Below are positions 6,143-13,712 of a stretch of 16,335 nucleotides of DNA, piece after piece (position 1 is the stretch's first letter; every line of letters starts with the position of its first letter). The notes under the pieces are model-generated. The model did not search any database. It was not told the origin of the DNA and saw nothing but the letters and a program-made list of their open reading frames with translations. Source of the stretch: Treponema sp. GTDB lineage: Bacteria > Spirochaetota > Spirochaetia > Treponematales > Treponemataceae. Location: positions 1 to 16,335 of the forward strand of contig JAEDJS010000042.1 of assembly GCA_016296205.1 (NCBI GenBank). The letters run 5' to 3'. A program made the position numbers and the translations under genes.

Positions 6143-9100
6143 GTGTTTCTAAAAAGTCTTGAAGTTTACGGATTTAAATCTTTTGCAGACAGAACAAAAA
6201 TCAATTTTGCAGACGGTATTACTGCCCTTCTGGGACCAAATGGTTGTGGAAAAAGCAATGTTGTTGATGCAATTAAATGGGTTCTTGCAGAAAATAAATC
6301 AAAAAATCTCCGTGCAGCATCAATGGAAGATGTTATATTTAACGGAACAGAAACACGCCCGGCTTTATCTGTAGCAGAAGTAACACTAACAATAGCCAAC
6401 GAAAACGGACTTTTGCCTTTACAGGACAGCGAAATTGCAATCAAGCGTCGTCTTTACCGCTCTGGTGAAGGTGAATATTTTATCAACGGAAAACAGGTAA
6501 CTGCAACAGAAATCCGCCGTCTTTTTATGGACACTGGTGTTGGTAAAGCCGCCTACTCTGTTATGGAACAGGGAAAAATTGACCAGATTCTTTCAAGTAA
6601 ACCGGAAGACAGACGATATTTATTTGAAGAAGCCGCAGGAATTTCCCGAAGTAAGGCAGAAGTGGCAGAAGCTGAACGAAATCTTGAAAAAACAAGACAG
6701 AACCTTAACCAGATAGAAACAGCTCTTCAGGAAACAAAGCGGAATTATGAAACATTAAAAGTTCAGGCAGAAAAAACTGCAAAATTCCGTAAATTCCAGG
6801 AAGAAAAATTCAACTGTGAACTGGATCTTCAGCTTCTTAAGCTTAAAGATTTTACTCTTAACAAATCTCGTCAGCAGACACAAAAAGAAGAAGCAGAAGA
6901 AAAACGTGACAAAGCAATCCACGAGATTCAGGAAATTTACGAAAGCCTTCACGAGAATACAGAAAAAATCAACTCTTTGCAGACAGAAATTGTAAACCTT
7001 CAGCAGGAAGTTATTAAAATTTCAACCGAACAGAGCTACAAAAAAGAAACCCGCAAAAAGCTGATGATTTCAATCTCTGAAACAAAAGAAAAAATTTCGT
7101 CCTTTGAAGCAAAACTTTCTACAATTGAAGAACGAATTGACGAATATAATGAAGAAATAGACAGTCAGACTGCAGAAAAATACGAAAAACAGAAACAACT
7201 AGATGATATCAATAAAAACATTCAGGGATTTCTGCATAACCTTACCCAGGCTTCCGGCCAGATTGATGAAAATGAAAAACAGGAAGGAATCAACGGCGGA
7301 AAAATCCGTTTGTTAGACGAAGACCGTTCAAAGCTTCAGAAAAAACTGGAAGAAATCACAGAAGATATTGTTACAGAATTGGACGCAAAATTAAAAGATG
7401 CAGGTTACTCCAGTGCAGCATGCAAAAAGTCAAAAGAAGAAATGAACACTCTTCTTGATAAAATCAAAATTTTTGCAAATGGACGCCTGAATATTTTTAA
7501 AGATTTTACAGCACTTAACGGCCATTCAGAAAATGACAGCAAAAGAATGGGAAATGACGGAATCCAGGCATTTGAAGAAATAGGTTCAATGCTTCAGGAA
7601 CTTACAGAAAAAATTGAAGACTACACAAAGAAAACCCCTCAATTTATTGATGACTTTCTTAGCCCTGAAGGTATTATCACTCAGAAACGAGACATCGATA
7701 ATTCAATTTCCCAGAATCTTCTAACAATCAAATCTATTCAGGAAGAAAATGAACAGCTTCGTGAACTTAATAAAAAATTAAACGAAAAAATTAAAGAATA
7801 TCAGAAAACTGTAGAAGATTTACGAGTTAACCAGGCCGCTATGGCTCAGCAGATTACAGCCTGTGAAAATACAATTCAGGGATACAAAAAATCTCTTGCA
7901 AATGAACAGTCACTTAAAATCGAAATCCAAAATGATCTGGATCACGAAATTTCAAAACGGGAAAGCTTTGACGAAGAACTTCAGGAAATTGACGAAGCAA
8001 TTGCAGATCTGGAAAAACAGGGACAGAAAATTGCAGACCAGCTTATTGACCTGGACAATCAGATTAAAGAATGCAACAACAAAGTTTCCGGCAAAAACAG
8101 TGCACTGGAAAAGAAACAGGCAGAACAGAAAAAATATCAGGATATTCTTGAAAAGTTGAATATTTCACTTATCCAAAGCGATACAGAAATTAAAAACATC
8201 AAGCAGAATTTCCAGGATAACTATTCCAGAAATCTTATGGAATTTGAAGAACGAATGTATAAGATTTCTGCAACAAGCCAGGAACTTAAAGAAAAGCTTG
8301 GAGACATTAAAAAGAAGATTGAAGAACTGGGTGGAGTTAACCACATGGCAGTTGAAATGTTTGCCGAAGAAAAAGACAGATATGAACGCCAACAGGCAAA
8401 CTTTGCAGACACACAGAAATCTCTTGAAAACCTTGTGAGAGTTAGCGAAGAAATCCGTGCAAAGAGTACAGAAATATTCCTTGAAACTTACAATAAAATT
8501 AAGAGAAATTTCCACAATATGTTCCGCCGTCTGTTTTCTGGTGGTAAGGCAGAATTAAAGCTTCTTGATCCAGCAAACGTTCTTACTTCTGGGATCGAAA
8601 TTTACGCACAGCCGCCTGGAAAAAAACTTCAGGCAATTTCACTGTTAAGTGGTGGTGAAAAAACAATGACAGCCGTAGCTCTCCTCTTTGCAACATATCA
8701 GGTACGCCCTAGCCCATTCTGTCTGCTGGACGAAATTGATGCGGCCCTTGATGATAAGAACGTTACAAGTTTTGTTCAGACATTGAGAGCTTTTGCTAAT
8801 GTTAGCCAGTATATTGTTATTACTCACAACAAGAAAACTGTAATGGGTGCTAGTACAATGCTTGGTGTTACAATGGAAGAAAGCGGTATTACAAAAGTAG
8901 TTCAGACTCGACTTGATGATGCAACTTTAAACGCAAGACTTAAATGGGATGACCAGTCGGACTTTGTAGAAGAAGATGTGCCTCCAGAAGAAGGAATTGT
9001 AATTCCACCTAGACCTCCAAAACGTTTAAGGGATGCAGAGGGAAAAGTAATACAGCAGCTGTCTGAACAATCTCAAAACATTGAACAGACAGAGCAAACC

Positions 9101-9151
9101 CAAAATTCTGAAATCCAGGATGAGATAAAAAATTCAGAAGCAGCTGAATAA
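6143..9151 (+). CDS. smc: Chromosome segregation ATPase SMC with non-canonical hinge region
   Basis: SMC dimers organise and help segregate the chromosome, normally with ScpA/ScpB. The GTG at 6143 is chosen because AGGAGA (6132-6137) precedes it and the product then begins FLKSLEVYGFKSF, the standard SMC N-terminus; an in-frame TTG at 6050 lies in the promoter. Numbered from the GTG (1002 residues): Walker A GPNGCGKSN 31-39, the EDRR-FEEAAGISR segment near 155-169, coiled coil about 165-410, a central region about 409-519, second coiled coil about 520-770, signature LLSGGEK 834-840 and Walker B LLDEIDAALD 861-870. The protein is shorter than usual (about 1150-1190). The centre lacks the familiar glycine-rich hinge, and no CxxC zinc hook is present, which argues against Rad50/SbcC. 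A tail of about 60 residues, proline-rich then Q/N/E-rich, follows the head. Confidence 0.93.
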   Translation: MFLKSLEVYGFKSFADRTKINFADGITALLGPNGCGKSNVVDAIKWVLAENKSKNLRAASMEDVIFNGTETRPALSVAEVTLTIANENGLLPLQDSEIAIKRRLYRSGEGEYFINGKQVTATEIRRLFMDTGVGKAAYSVMEQGKIDQILSSKPEDRRYLFEEAAGISRSKAEVAEAERNLEKTRQNLNQIETALQETKRNYETLKVQAEKTAKFRKFQEEKFNCELDLQLLKLKDFTLNKSRQQTQKEEAEEKRDKAIHEIQEIYESLHENTEKINSLQTEIVNLQQEVIKISTEQSYKKETRKKLMISISETKEKISSFEAKLSTIEERIDEYNEEIDSQTAEKYEKQKQLDDINKNIQGFLHNLTQASGQIDENEKQEGINGGKIRLLDEDRSKLQKKLEEITEDIVTELDAKLKDAGYSSAACKKSKEEMNTLLDKIKIFANGRLNIFKDFTALNGHSENDSKRMGNDGIQAFEEIGSMLQELTEKIEDYTKKTPQFIDDFLSPEGIITQKRDIDNSISQNLLTIKSIQEENEQLRELNKKLNEKIKEYQKTVEDLRVNQAAMAQQITACENTIQGYKKSLANEQSLKIEIQNDLDHEISKRESFDEELQEIDEAIADLEKQGQKIADQLIDLDNQIKECNNKVSGKNSALEKKQAEQKKYQDILEKLNISLIQSDTEIKNIKQNFQDNYSRNLMEFEERMYKISATSQELKEKLGDIKKKIEELGGVNHMAVEMFAEEKDRYERQQANFADTQKSLENLVRVSEEIRAKSTEIFLETYNKIKRNFHNMFRRLFSGGKAELKLLDPANVLTSGIEIYAQPPGKKLQAISLLSGGEKTMTAVALLFATYQVRPSPFCLLDEIDAALDDKNVTSFVQTLRAFANVSQYIVITHNKKTVMGASTMLGVTMEESGITKVVQTRLDDATLNARLKWDDQSDFVEEDVPPEEGIVIPPRPPKRLRDAEGKVIQQLSEQSQNIEQTEQTQNSEIQDEIKNSEAAE

Positions 9152-9165
9152 GTCTGAGCAGAAAA

Positions 9166-9543
9166 ATGAATATATTTGATTCTGTACGAGAAAAAATAGA
9201 TAATTTTGTTTCTCAGAAAGGAAAACTGGCAGCAATAGTGATTGCATTGCTTGTTGATTTTTTTATACTTGGAGTTGCAGTGATGATATGCACTCCTTCA
9301 CAGAAATCAAAAAAAAGAAAACCTTTGCCAGACTTATCCACTCAATTTACCCCTAACCAGGAATTTGAAAAACCGGAAGAAGGTTCACTTATTGAAGACT
9401 ATTATTTTTCCAGAGTTGCAAAGGATAAATGGTCTGAAGAAGAAAAAGACGAGTATTTTGAAATTCCTTCAAACAAAAAATTCCAGGAATTAAAAGATTC
9501 AAATAACAGACTTGTTCAAGAAATACTGGAGGATACTCCGTGA
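9166..9543 (+). CDS. Small single-pass membrane protein, function unknown
   Basis: I do not recognise a family. The 125-residue product has a short N-terminal part, one hydrophobic helix at about residues 20-43 and then a basic cluster (KSKKRK), followed by a charged, acidic soluble region of about 75 residues. The basic residues after the helix suggest the C-terminal part may face the cytoplasm, but the N-terminal side is also charged, so topology is uncertain. The ATG is 14 bases after the smc stop with only a weak ribosome binding site. The stop overlaps the start of the next gene by four bases (GTGA). Cotranscription with smc and the lipoprotein gene is likely. Confidence 0.75.
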   Translation: MNIFDSVREKIDNFVSQKGKLAAIVIALLVDFFILGVAVMICTPSQKSKKRKPLPDLSTQFTPNQEFEKPEEGSLIEDYYFSRVAKDKWSEEEKDEYFEIPSNKKFQELKDSNNRLVQEILEDTP

Positions 9544-11204
9544 AAAAAAATTCAGTTATTTTACCAGCAGTACTGGGTTGCATTAGTTTAGTTTTTTCCT
9601 CATGTGAAACTACAAAAAATTTAAATTCTCAGGAGCAGCCATCAACTCCACAAGTTTTAGAAGCTTCGGAATTAAACAGCGAACCTGATTCTGAACAAAT
9701 ATTTGATTTTGAAGGGGCAGAATCAGTTAGTGATAATGAAGCAGGCTGGATGGAAGAATTAAAAGAAGATTCTCCAGATGCTCAGACAGATTCAGAAAAT
9801 TTATCAAAAGAATTAAAAGAAGAAATTGTTGTAGAAGAAGAAATTGATCAATCAAAAACAAAAATAAAACAGGATGTAAAAGACGCATTAAAAGAACTGG
9901 GAACAGACATCTACTTTTCTGGAACAAATAATGATACATCAGCTGCAGCAGTAAACAATGGCAGCCAGAATGATGCATTATCTCCATCAGGTGCAAAAGA
10001 TTCAACTAATCAGAATATCAACTCCCAGGCAGAAACTGTAACAAGCCAATTTGAAAATCAGAAACCGGAAACAATTAACTCATCTGAACAAAACATTGAT
10101 AACCTGCAGAAAGATTCAGATTTAACTGTATCAGATTCAACTGTATCAGATTCAACTGTAAATGCAGATAATTTAAACAATCAGTCGGGCTTAATGGAAA
10201 GTGATTCAGATATTTCAAATTTGATTGACGAAAAAGAAAGAACAGAAAATTCCATCACTGCAGAAAAAAATGATACAGAAATTCAGGGTCAGGAAATAGA
10301 ACCGGGAAAAACAACTGCAAAAAGTTCAATAGTTGCAAAAGATACAGTTGTTCCAAGCAGAAGTATGGAAATGCTTTTGAATCAGTACATCGATATTGAA
10401 TACCCTGGCAGCGGTTGGGTTTACCTTGGAGAAACAGAAGAAGTAAATCTTGTAAAATACTTTGGCCGCAAAATGAACACCAACAAGAAAAATGACCGGA
10501 CTACAACATTCCAGCTCAGATCCTTCAAGCCAGGAAAAACAATACTTCACTTCTACAAAAATGATTTGCTCAACGATACTTACATTGATGACTATATTGC
10601 CATTACAGTAACCGAAACTGTATGTAAAGATAACGCTCATGCAAAGGCTCCAGACTACAGTGAAATAGTTCCAGAAAAAGTTGAACTGTACCAGAATCAG
10701 GAAATTAAGGAATCAACTGGAATTGCAGAAAATGAACGGCCAGCAGCTCCTGAAGTGCAGAAAAGTAAACAGACTGCAAAAAATATCCGGCCAACAGAAA
10801 ATATTCCAGGCTACATTCCAAGTTTTTCTTCCGCATCTACAGGAGCTCCAGTTACAGTCGAAGGCATGGAAGACGAAATGGAAGTATCACTTGTTACACC
10901 TCAGGCAGAGTCCCCTAACCTGTCTGAAAGCCTTCTGGACAAAGCACAGGAATGTTATGATAATTTTGAATTTCAACGGGCTCTCGATTATGTACAGAAC
11001 TTTCTTGACCACAGTTTAACAGATCTTGATCAGGGATTCTTTCTGAAGGGTAAAATTCTTGAAGCAAAAAGTCCGGTTCAAAATATCCGTGAAGCATTAA
11101 ACTGTTATGATACAGTTGTAAAAAATTATCCCCAAAGTGAAGTATGGGAAAGTTCAAATGAAAAAGTAATCTACATTAAAAGATTTTATTTTAACTACAG
11201 ATAA
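9540..11204 (+). CDS. Large putative lipoprotein with disordered linker, beta domain and C-terminal TPR-like helices
   Basis: A signal peptide ends in a spirochaete-type lipobox LVFSSC, with Cys22 as the predicted lipidated residue. Residues 23-270 are low-complexity, rich in Glu, Asp, Ser, Asn and Gln, with a TVSDS tandem repeat at 196-205. A compact segment at about 275-360 is strand-rich (GSGWVYLGE, then FQLRSFKPGKTILHF) and faintly recalls chagasin-like immunoglobulin folds, a weak inference. A second linker leads to helices at about 464-550 that look like one or two tetratricopeptide units (KAQECYDNFEFQRALDYV and EALNCYDTVVKNYPQS). The GTG start overlaps the upstream stop and has GGAGGA at 9528-9533. 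The product is probably envelope-anchored; its function is unknown. Confidence 0.8.
   Translation: MKKNSVILPAVLGCISLVFSSCETTKNLNSQEQPSTPQVLEASELNSEPDSEQIFDFEGAESVSDNEAGWMEELKEDSPDAQTDSENLSKELKEEIVVEEEIDQSKTKIKQDVKDALKELGTDIYFSGTNNDTSAAAVNNGSQNDALSPSGAKDSTNQNINSQAETVTSQFENQKPETINSSEQNIDNLQKDSDLTVSDSTVSDSTVNADNLNNQSGLMESDSDISNLIDEKERTENSITAEKNDTEIQGQEIEPGKTTAKSSIVAKDTVVPSRSMEMLLNQYIDIEYPGSGWVYLGETEEVNLVKYFGRKMNTNKKNDRTTTFQLRSFKPGKTILHFYKNDLLNDTYIDDYIAITVTETVCKDNAHAKAPDYSEIVPEKVELYQNQEIKESTGIAENERPAAPEVQKSKQTAKNIRPTENIPGYIPSFSSASTGAPVTVEGMEDEMEVSLVTPQAESPNLSESLLDKAQECYDNFEFQRALDYVQNFLDHSLTDLDQGFFLKGKILEAKSPVQNIREALNCYDTVVKNYPQSEVWESSNEKVIYIKRFYFNYR
10124..10160 (+). repeat. 15-bp tandem repeat inside the lipoprotein gene
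   Basis: Two perfect copies of a 15-base unit beginning AACTGTATCAG (10124-10138 and 10139-10153) are followed by a partial third copy of seven bases. The unit is a whole number of codons and encodes TVSDS, so copy-number change would keep the frame. It lies in the disordered linker. Confidence 0.8.
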
Positions 11205-11242
11205 TTTTTCATCCAGTACTTTAATCAAAAATAAAAAAATTG

Positions 11243-11248
11243 TATAAT
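11243..11248 (+). promoter_or_regulatory. -10 element of the predicted serS promoter
   Basis: TATAAT is a perfect -10 match 54 bp before the serS ATG. The base positions for a -35 with 17-bp spacing read TTTAAT, a poor match. The predicted transcription start is near 11255, within the first copy of the tandem repeat that follows. Confidence 0.55.
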
Positions 11249-11250
11249 TA

Positions 11251-11286
11251 TAATGCTTATTAGTTAACTAATGCTTATTAGTTAAC
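11251..11286 (+). repeat. Perfect 18-bp tandem duplication in the serS leader
   Basis: The 18-base unit TAATGCTTATTAGTTAAC occurs twice head to tail (11251-11268 and 11269-11286) and ends just before the ribosome binding site. The junction creates the perfect 14-bp palindrome ATTAGTTAACTAAT (11259-11272). It fills most of the predicted 5' leader. No T-box features are present. Confidence 0.9.
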
Positions 11287-11302
11287 AAATTAGGAGACAT
11301 AG

Positions 11303-12580
11303 ATGTTAGACTACAAGTTTATTAAAGACAATCTGGAAGCAGTAAAGAAAAATATTGAAGCCAGAAACATGACAGCAGATGCAGACATTGTTGTAAAATT
11401 ATATGACGAAAGAACTGCACTTACAACTGAATTACAGAACCTTCAGCAAAGACGCAATGCCAACGCCCAGTCAATGAAGCAGAAACTTTCTCCAGAAGAA
11501 AGACAGAAATTTATTGAAGAAGGCAAACAAATAAAAGAAGAAGCTTCCAGAATCGAAAATATACTTAAAGAAAAAGAAGCAGAACTGGAAGATGCAGCAC
11601 GCAAAATTCCAAACATGGCAAATCCTGCAGTTCCAGTTGGAAAAGTTGACACAGAAAATCTTGAAGTAAAAAAAGTGGGAACACCACGCAAATTTGATTT
11701 TGAAGTTAAAGATCATGTTCAGATTATGGAAGCTTTGGATCTTATTGATTTTGAACGGGCAACAAAGGTTTCTGGACCAAAATTCTATTATCTTAAAAAC
11801 GAAGCTGTATTCCTTGAACAGGCATTAATCATGTATGCTTTGAACACATTAAGAAAGCATGGTTTTAACACTTTCATTACACCTGATGTTGCCCGACAGG
11901 AAATCTTAACTGGAATTGGTTTTAACCCACGTGGAAACGAAAGCAACGTTTACTGTATAGAAGACGAAGGAACATGTCTTGTTGCAACAGCAGAAATCAC
12001 TTTGGGAGGATATCATTCAAATGAAATTATTCCAAAAGATAAACTTCCATTGTTCTATGCAGGTCTTTCTCATTGTTTCCGCCGTGAAGCAGGAGCTGCG
12101 GGCCAGTTCAGCAAAGGTTTGTACCGTGTTCACCAGTTTGATAAAGTAGAAATGTTCGTATATTCAACTCCAGAACAGAGCGATGAAATACACGAAAAAC
12201 TTCGCCTTATTGAAGAAGAAATCTTTACAGGACTTGGTCTTCCTTTTAGGGTAGTTGATACATGTACTGGTGACTTAGGTGCTCCAGCTTACCGCAAATG
12301 GGATCTTGAAGCATGGATGCCTGGAAGAAACGGTGGAGAATACGGAGAAGTTACATCTACATCAAACTGTACAGATTATCAAGCAAGACGTCTTAACGTA
12401 AAATTCAAGGACGAAGACGGAAAGAATAAATATGTTCACATGCTTAACGGTACGGCAATCGCTGTAGGCCGAGCAATGCTTGCAATTATCGAAAATTACC
12501 AGAATGCAGACGGTTCAGTTACAATTCCTGAAGTACTTGTTCCATTCTGTGGTTTTGATAAAATCGTTGCAAAGAAATAA
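11303..12580 (+). CDS. serS: Seryl-tRNA synthetase
   Basis: This cytoplasmic class II aminoacyl-tRNA synthetase activates serine with ATP and charges tRNA-Ser (and tRNA-Sec where present). The N-terminal 100 residues form the long antiparallel coiled-coil arm that grips the tRNA-Ser variable arm. The catalytic domain shows TAE (229-231, serine-site loop), motif 2 FRREAG (259-264) continuing to GLYRVHQFDKVE, the EVTSTSN segment (349-355) and motif 3 GRAMLAIIE (389-397). Length 425 is standard. ATG at 11303 follows AGGAGA (11292-11297). It appears to have its own promoter, and its leader contains a tandem repeat. No terminator is visible before the next gene. Confidence 0.98.
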   Translation: MLDYKFIKDNLEAVKKNIEARNMTADADIVVKLYDERTALTTELQNLQQRRNANAQSMKQKLSPEERQKFIEEGKQIKEEASRIENILKEKEAELEDAARKIPNMANPAVPVGKVDTENLEVKKVGTPRKFDFEVKDHVQIMEALDLIDFERATKVSGPKFYYLKNEAVFLEQALIMYALNTLRKHGFNTFITPDVARQEILTGIGFNPRGNESNVYCIEDEGTCLVATAEITLGGYHSNEIIPKDKLPLFYAGLSHCFRREAGAAGQFSKGLYRVHQFDKVEMFVYSTPEQSDEIHEKLRLIEEEIFTGLGLPFRVVDTCTGDLGAPAYRKWDLEAWMPGRNGGEYGEVTSTSNCTDYQARRLNVKFKDEDGKNKYVHMLNGTAIAVGRAMLAIIENYQNADGSVTIPEVLVPFCGFDKIVAKK

Positions 12581-12590
12581 ATAATTATTA

Positions 12591-12636
12591 AAACACGAGT
12601 TTTTTAAACATGAGTTTTTTTTAAACAGGAGTTTTT
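12591..12636 (+). repeat. Three imperfect tandem repeats ending in a ribosome binding site
   Basis: Three consecutive units read AAACACGAG, AAACATGAG and AAACAGGAG, each followed by a T run of varying length (12591-12605, 12606-12622, 12623-12636). Only the third carries AGGAG at the right distance from the ATG at 12637. One base distinguishes the functional site from its neighbours. Confidence 0.8.
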
Positions 12637-13689
12637 ATGGAACCAAAGAATATTCATTCAAAATCAATTTTCTATATTCTCTTGTTTATAAGTATAATCA
12701 TTGGGGCAGCAGTATTAAAAATCACTTCTAATATTTTTATTCCCATTACTGTTGCCCTTCTTCTGTCTTTTGTTTTTTATCCAATGCTTAAAAAACTTAA
12801 CCAGAAACTGCATTTCCCATGGATTGTAAGTATTCTGCTTGTGCTTGTTCTTTCTATAATCGTTTTTACAATTTTAGGTAATTTGATTTTTTCAAGCATA
12901 AAAAAAATCAGCAGCGTATATCCAAAATATGAAGACCGTTTCTGGGAAATCTACATGATATTTGCCAAAGCATTTAAAATTACAGTTGATGAAGATTCCA
13001 GTCTTCTTACAAACCTTTGGAATTCATTAAAAGTGCGCAATACAGTTCAATCTGCGGCAATTTCATTAAGTTCATCACTTTTGAGCTTTACTAAAAACAT
13101 TCTTTTAATTGTACTTTATGTTGTTTTTCTTCTTCTTGAAATGAAAACTCTCCGCAAAAAGGCAGACAAAGCCTTAGACAAATCTGCCAGCGGGAAATTT
13201 AACATAATTACATCAAATATTATTAACGAAACAACTCATTATATTTCAATTAAATTCCTGATTTCACTTTTTACTGGAATCCTGGTTTTTATTTCTACTC
13301 TGGCAGTGGGAATTGAATTTCCTATAATCTGGGGATTTGCAGCATTTATTCTTAATTTTATCCCCACCTTTGGCTCAATAATTTCATGGGGAGCAACAAC
13401 TTTATTTGCTATACTCCAGTTTTATCCCAGCTGGCCAAAAGTTATAATCGTAAGCGTTTTAATTCTTGCTATAAATATGATATTGGGAAACATTATTGAA
13501 CCACGGTGGGAAGGCAGCGACCTTGGACTTTCACCATTTGTAATCCTCATAAGCCTTGCAGTCTGGGGCTGGATATGGGGTCCAATCGGAATGATTCTTG
13601 CTGTGCCACTAATGGTTATTATAAAAATTATCTGCGAGAATGTAAGTTATCTGGAAAAAATTGCAATATTCCTTGGTAACGGAAAATAA
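12637..13689 (+). CDS. AI-2E family transporter (PerM/TqsA/YdiK-like permease)
   Basis: This is an integral inner-membrane protein of the AI-2E transporter family, whose members have been linked to autoinducer-2 export and, in other branches, to sodium/proton exchange. The substrate here is not determined. Hydrophobic segments are near residues 11-29, 33-48, 62-87, 152-168, 206-224, 226-262, 267-288 and 300-332. Family marks are NFIPTFGS (240-247) and the C-terminal run EPR...LGLSP...WGWIWGPIG...AVPL (288-325). Length 350 is typical. The ATG follows AGGAG in the third leader repeat. It may be transcribed from the serS promoter, being 56 bp downstream with no clear terminator between. It converges on the PilZ-like gene with 23 bp between stops. 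Confidence 0.9.
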   Translation: MEPKNIHSKSIFYILLFISIIIGAAVLKITSNIFIPITVALLLSFVFYPMLKKLNQKLHFPWIVSILLVLVLSIIVFTILGNLIFSSIKKISSVYPKYEDRFWEIYMIFAKAFKITVDEDSSLLTNLWNSLKVRNTVQSAAISLSSSLLSFTKNILLIVLYVVFLLLEMKTLRKKADKALDKSASGKFNIITSNIINETTHYISIKFLISLFTGILVFISTLAVGIEFPIIWGFAAFILNFIPTFGSIISWGATTLFAILQFYPSWPKVIIVSVLILAINMILGNIIEPRWEGSDLGLSPFVILISLAVWGWIWGPIGMILAVPLMVIIKIICENVSYLEKIAIFLGNGK

Positions 13690-13712
13690 TCAGCAAAAAA
13701 TTGTAAATCTTT

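Noticed and set aside
6143..9151. SbcC/Rad50-type nuclease subunit or RecN instead of SMC
   Set aside because: There is no CxxC zinc hook at the centre, and the FLKSLEVYGFKSF start, the FEEAAGISR segment and the LGGVNHMAVE stretch before the C-terminal head are SMC features.
11205..11302. T-box or other tRNA-sensing leader before serS
   Set aside because: The leader after the -10 is only about 50 bases, consists mostly of an 18-bp duplication and has no T-box sequence or terminator/antiterminator pair.
13690..13712. Terminator between the convergent transporter and PilZ-like genes
   Set aside because: The 23 bases contain no stem with a T run on either strand; transcripts probably overlap or end inside the opposing gene.
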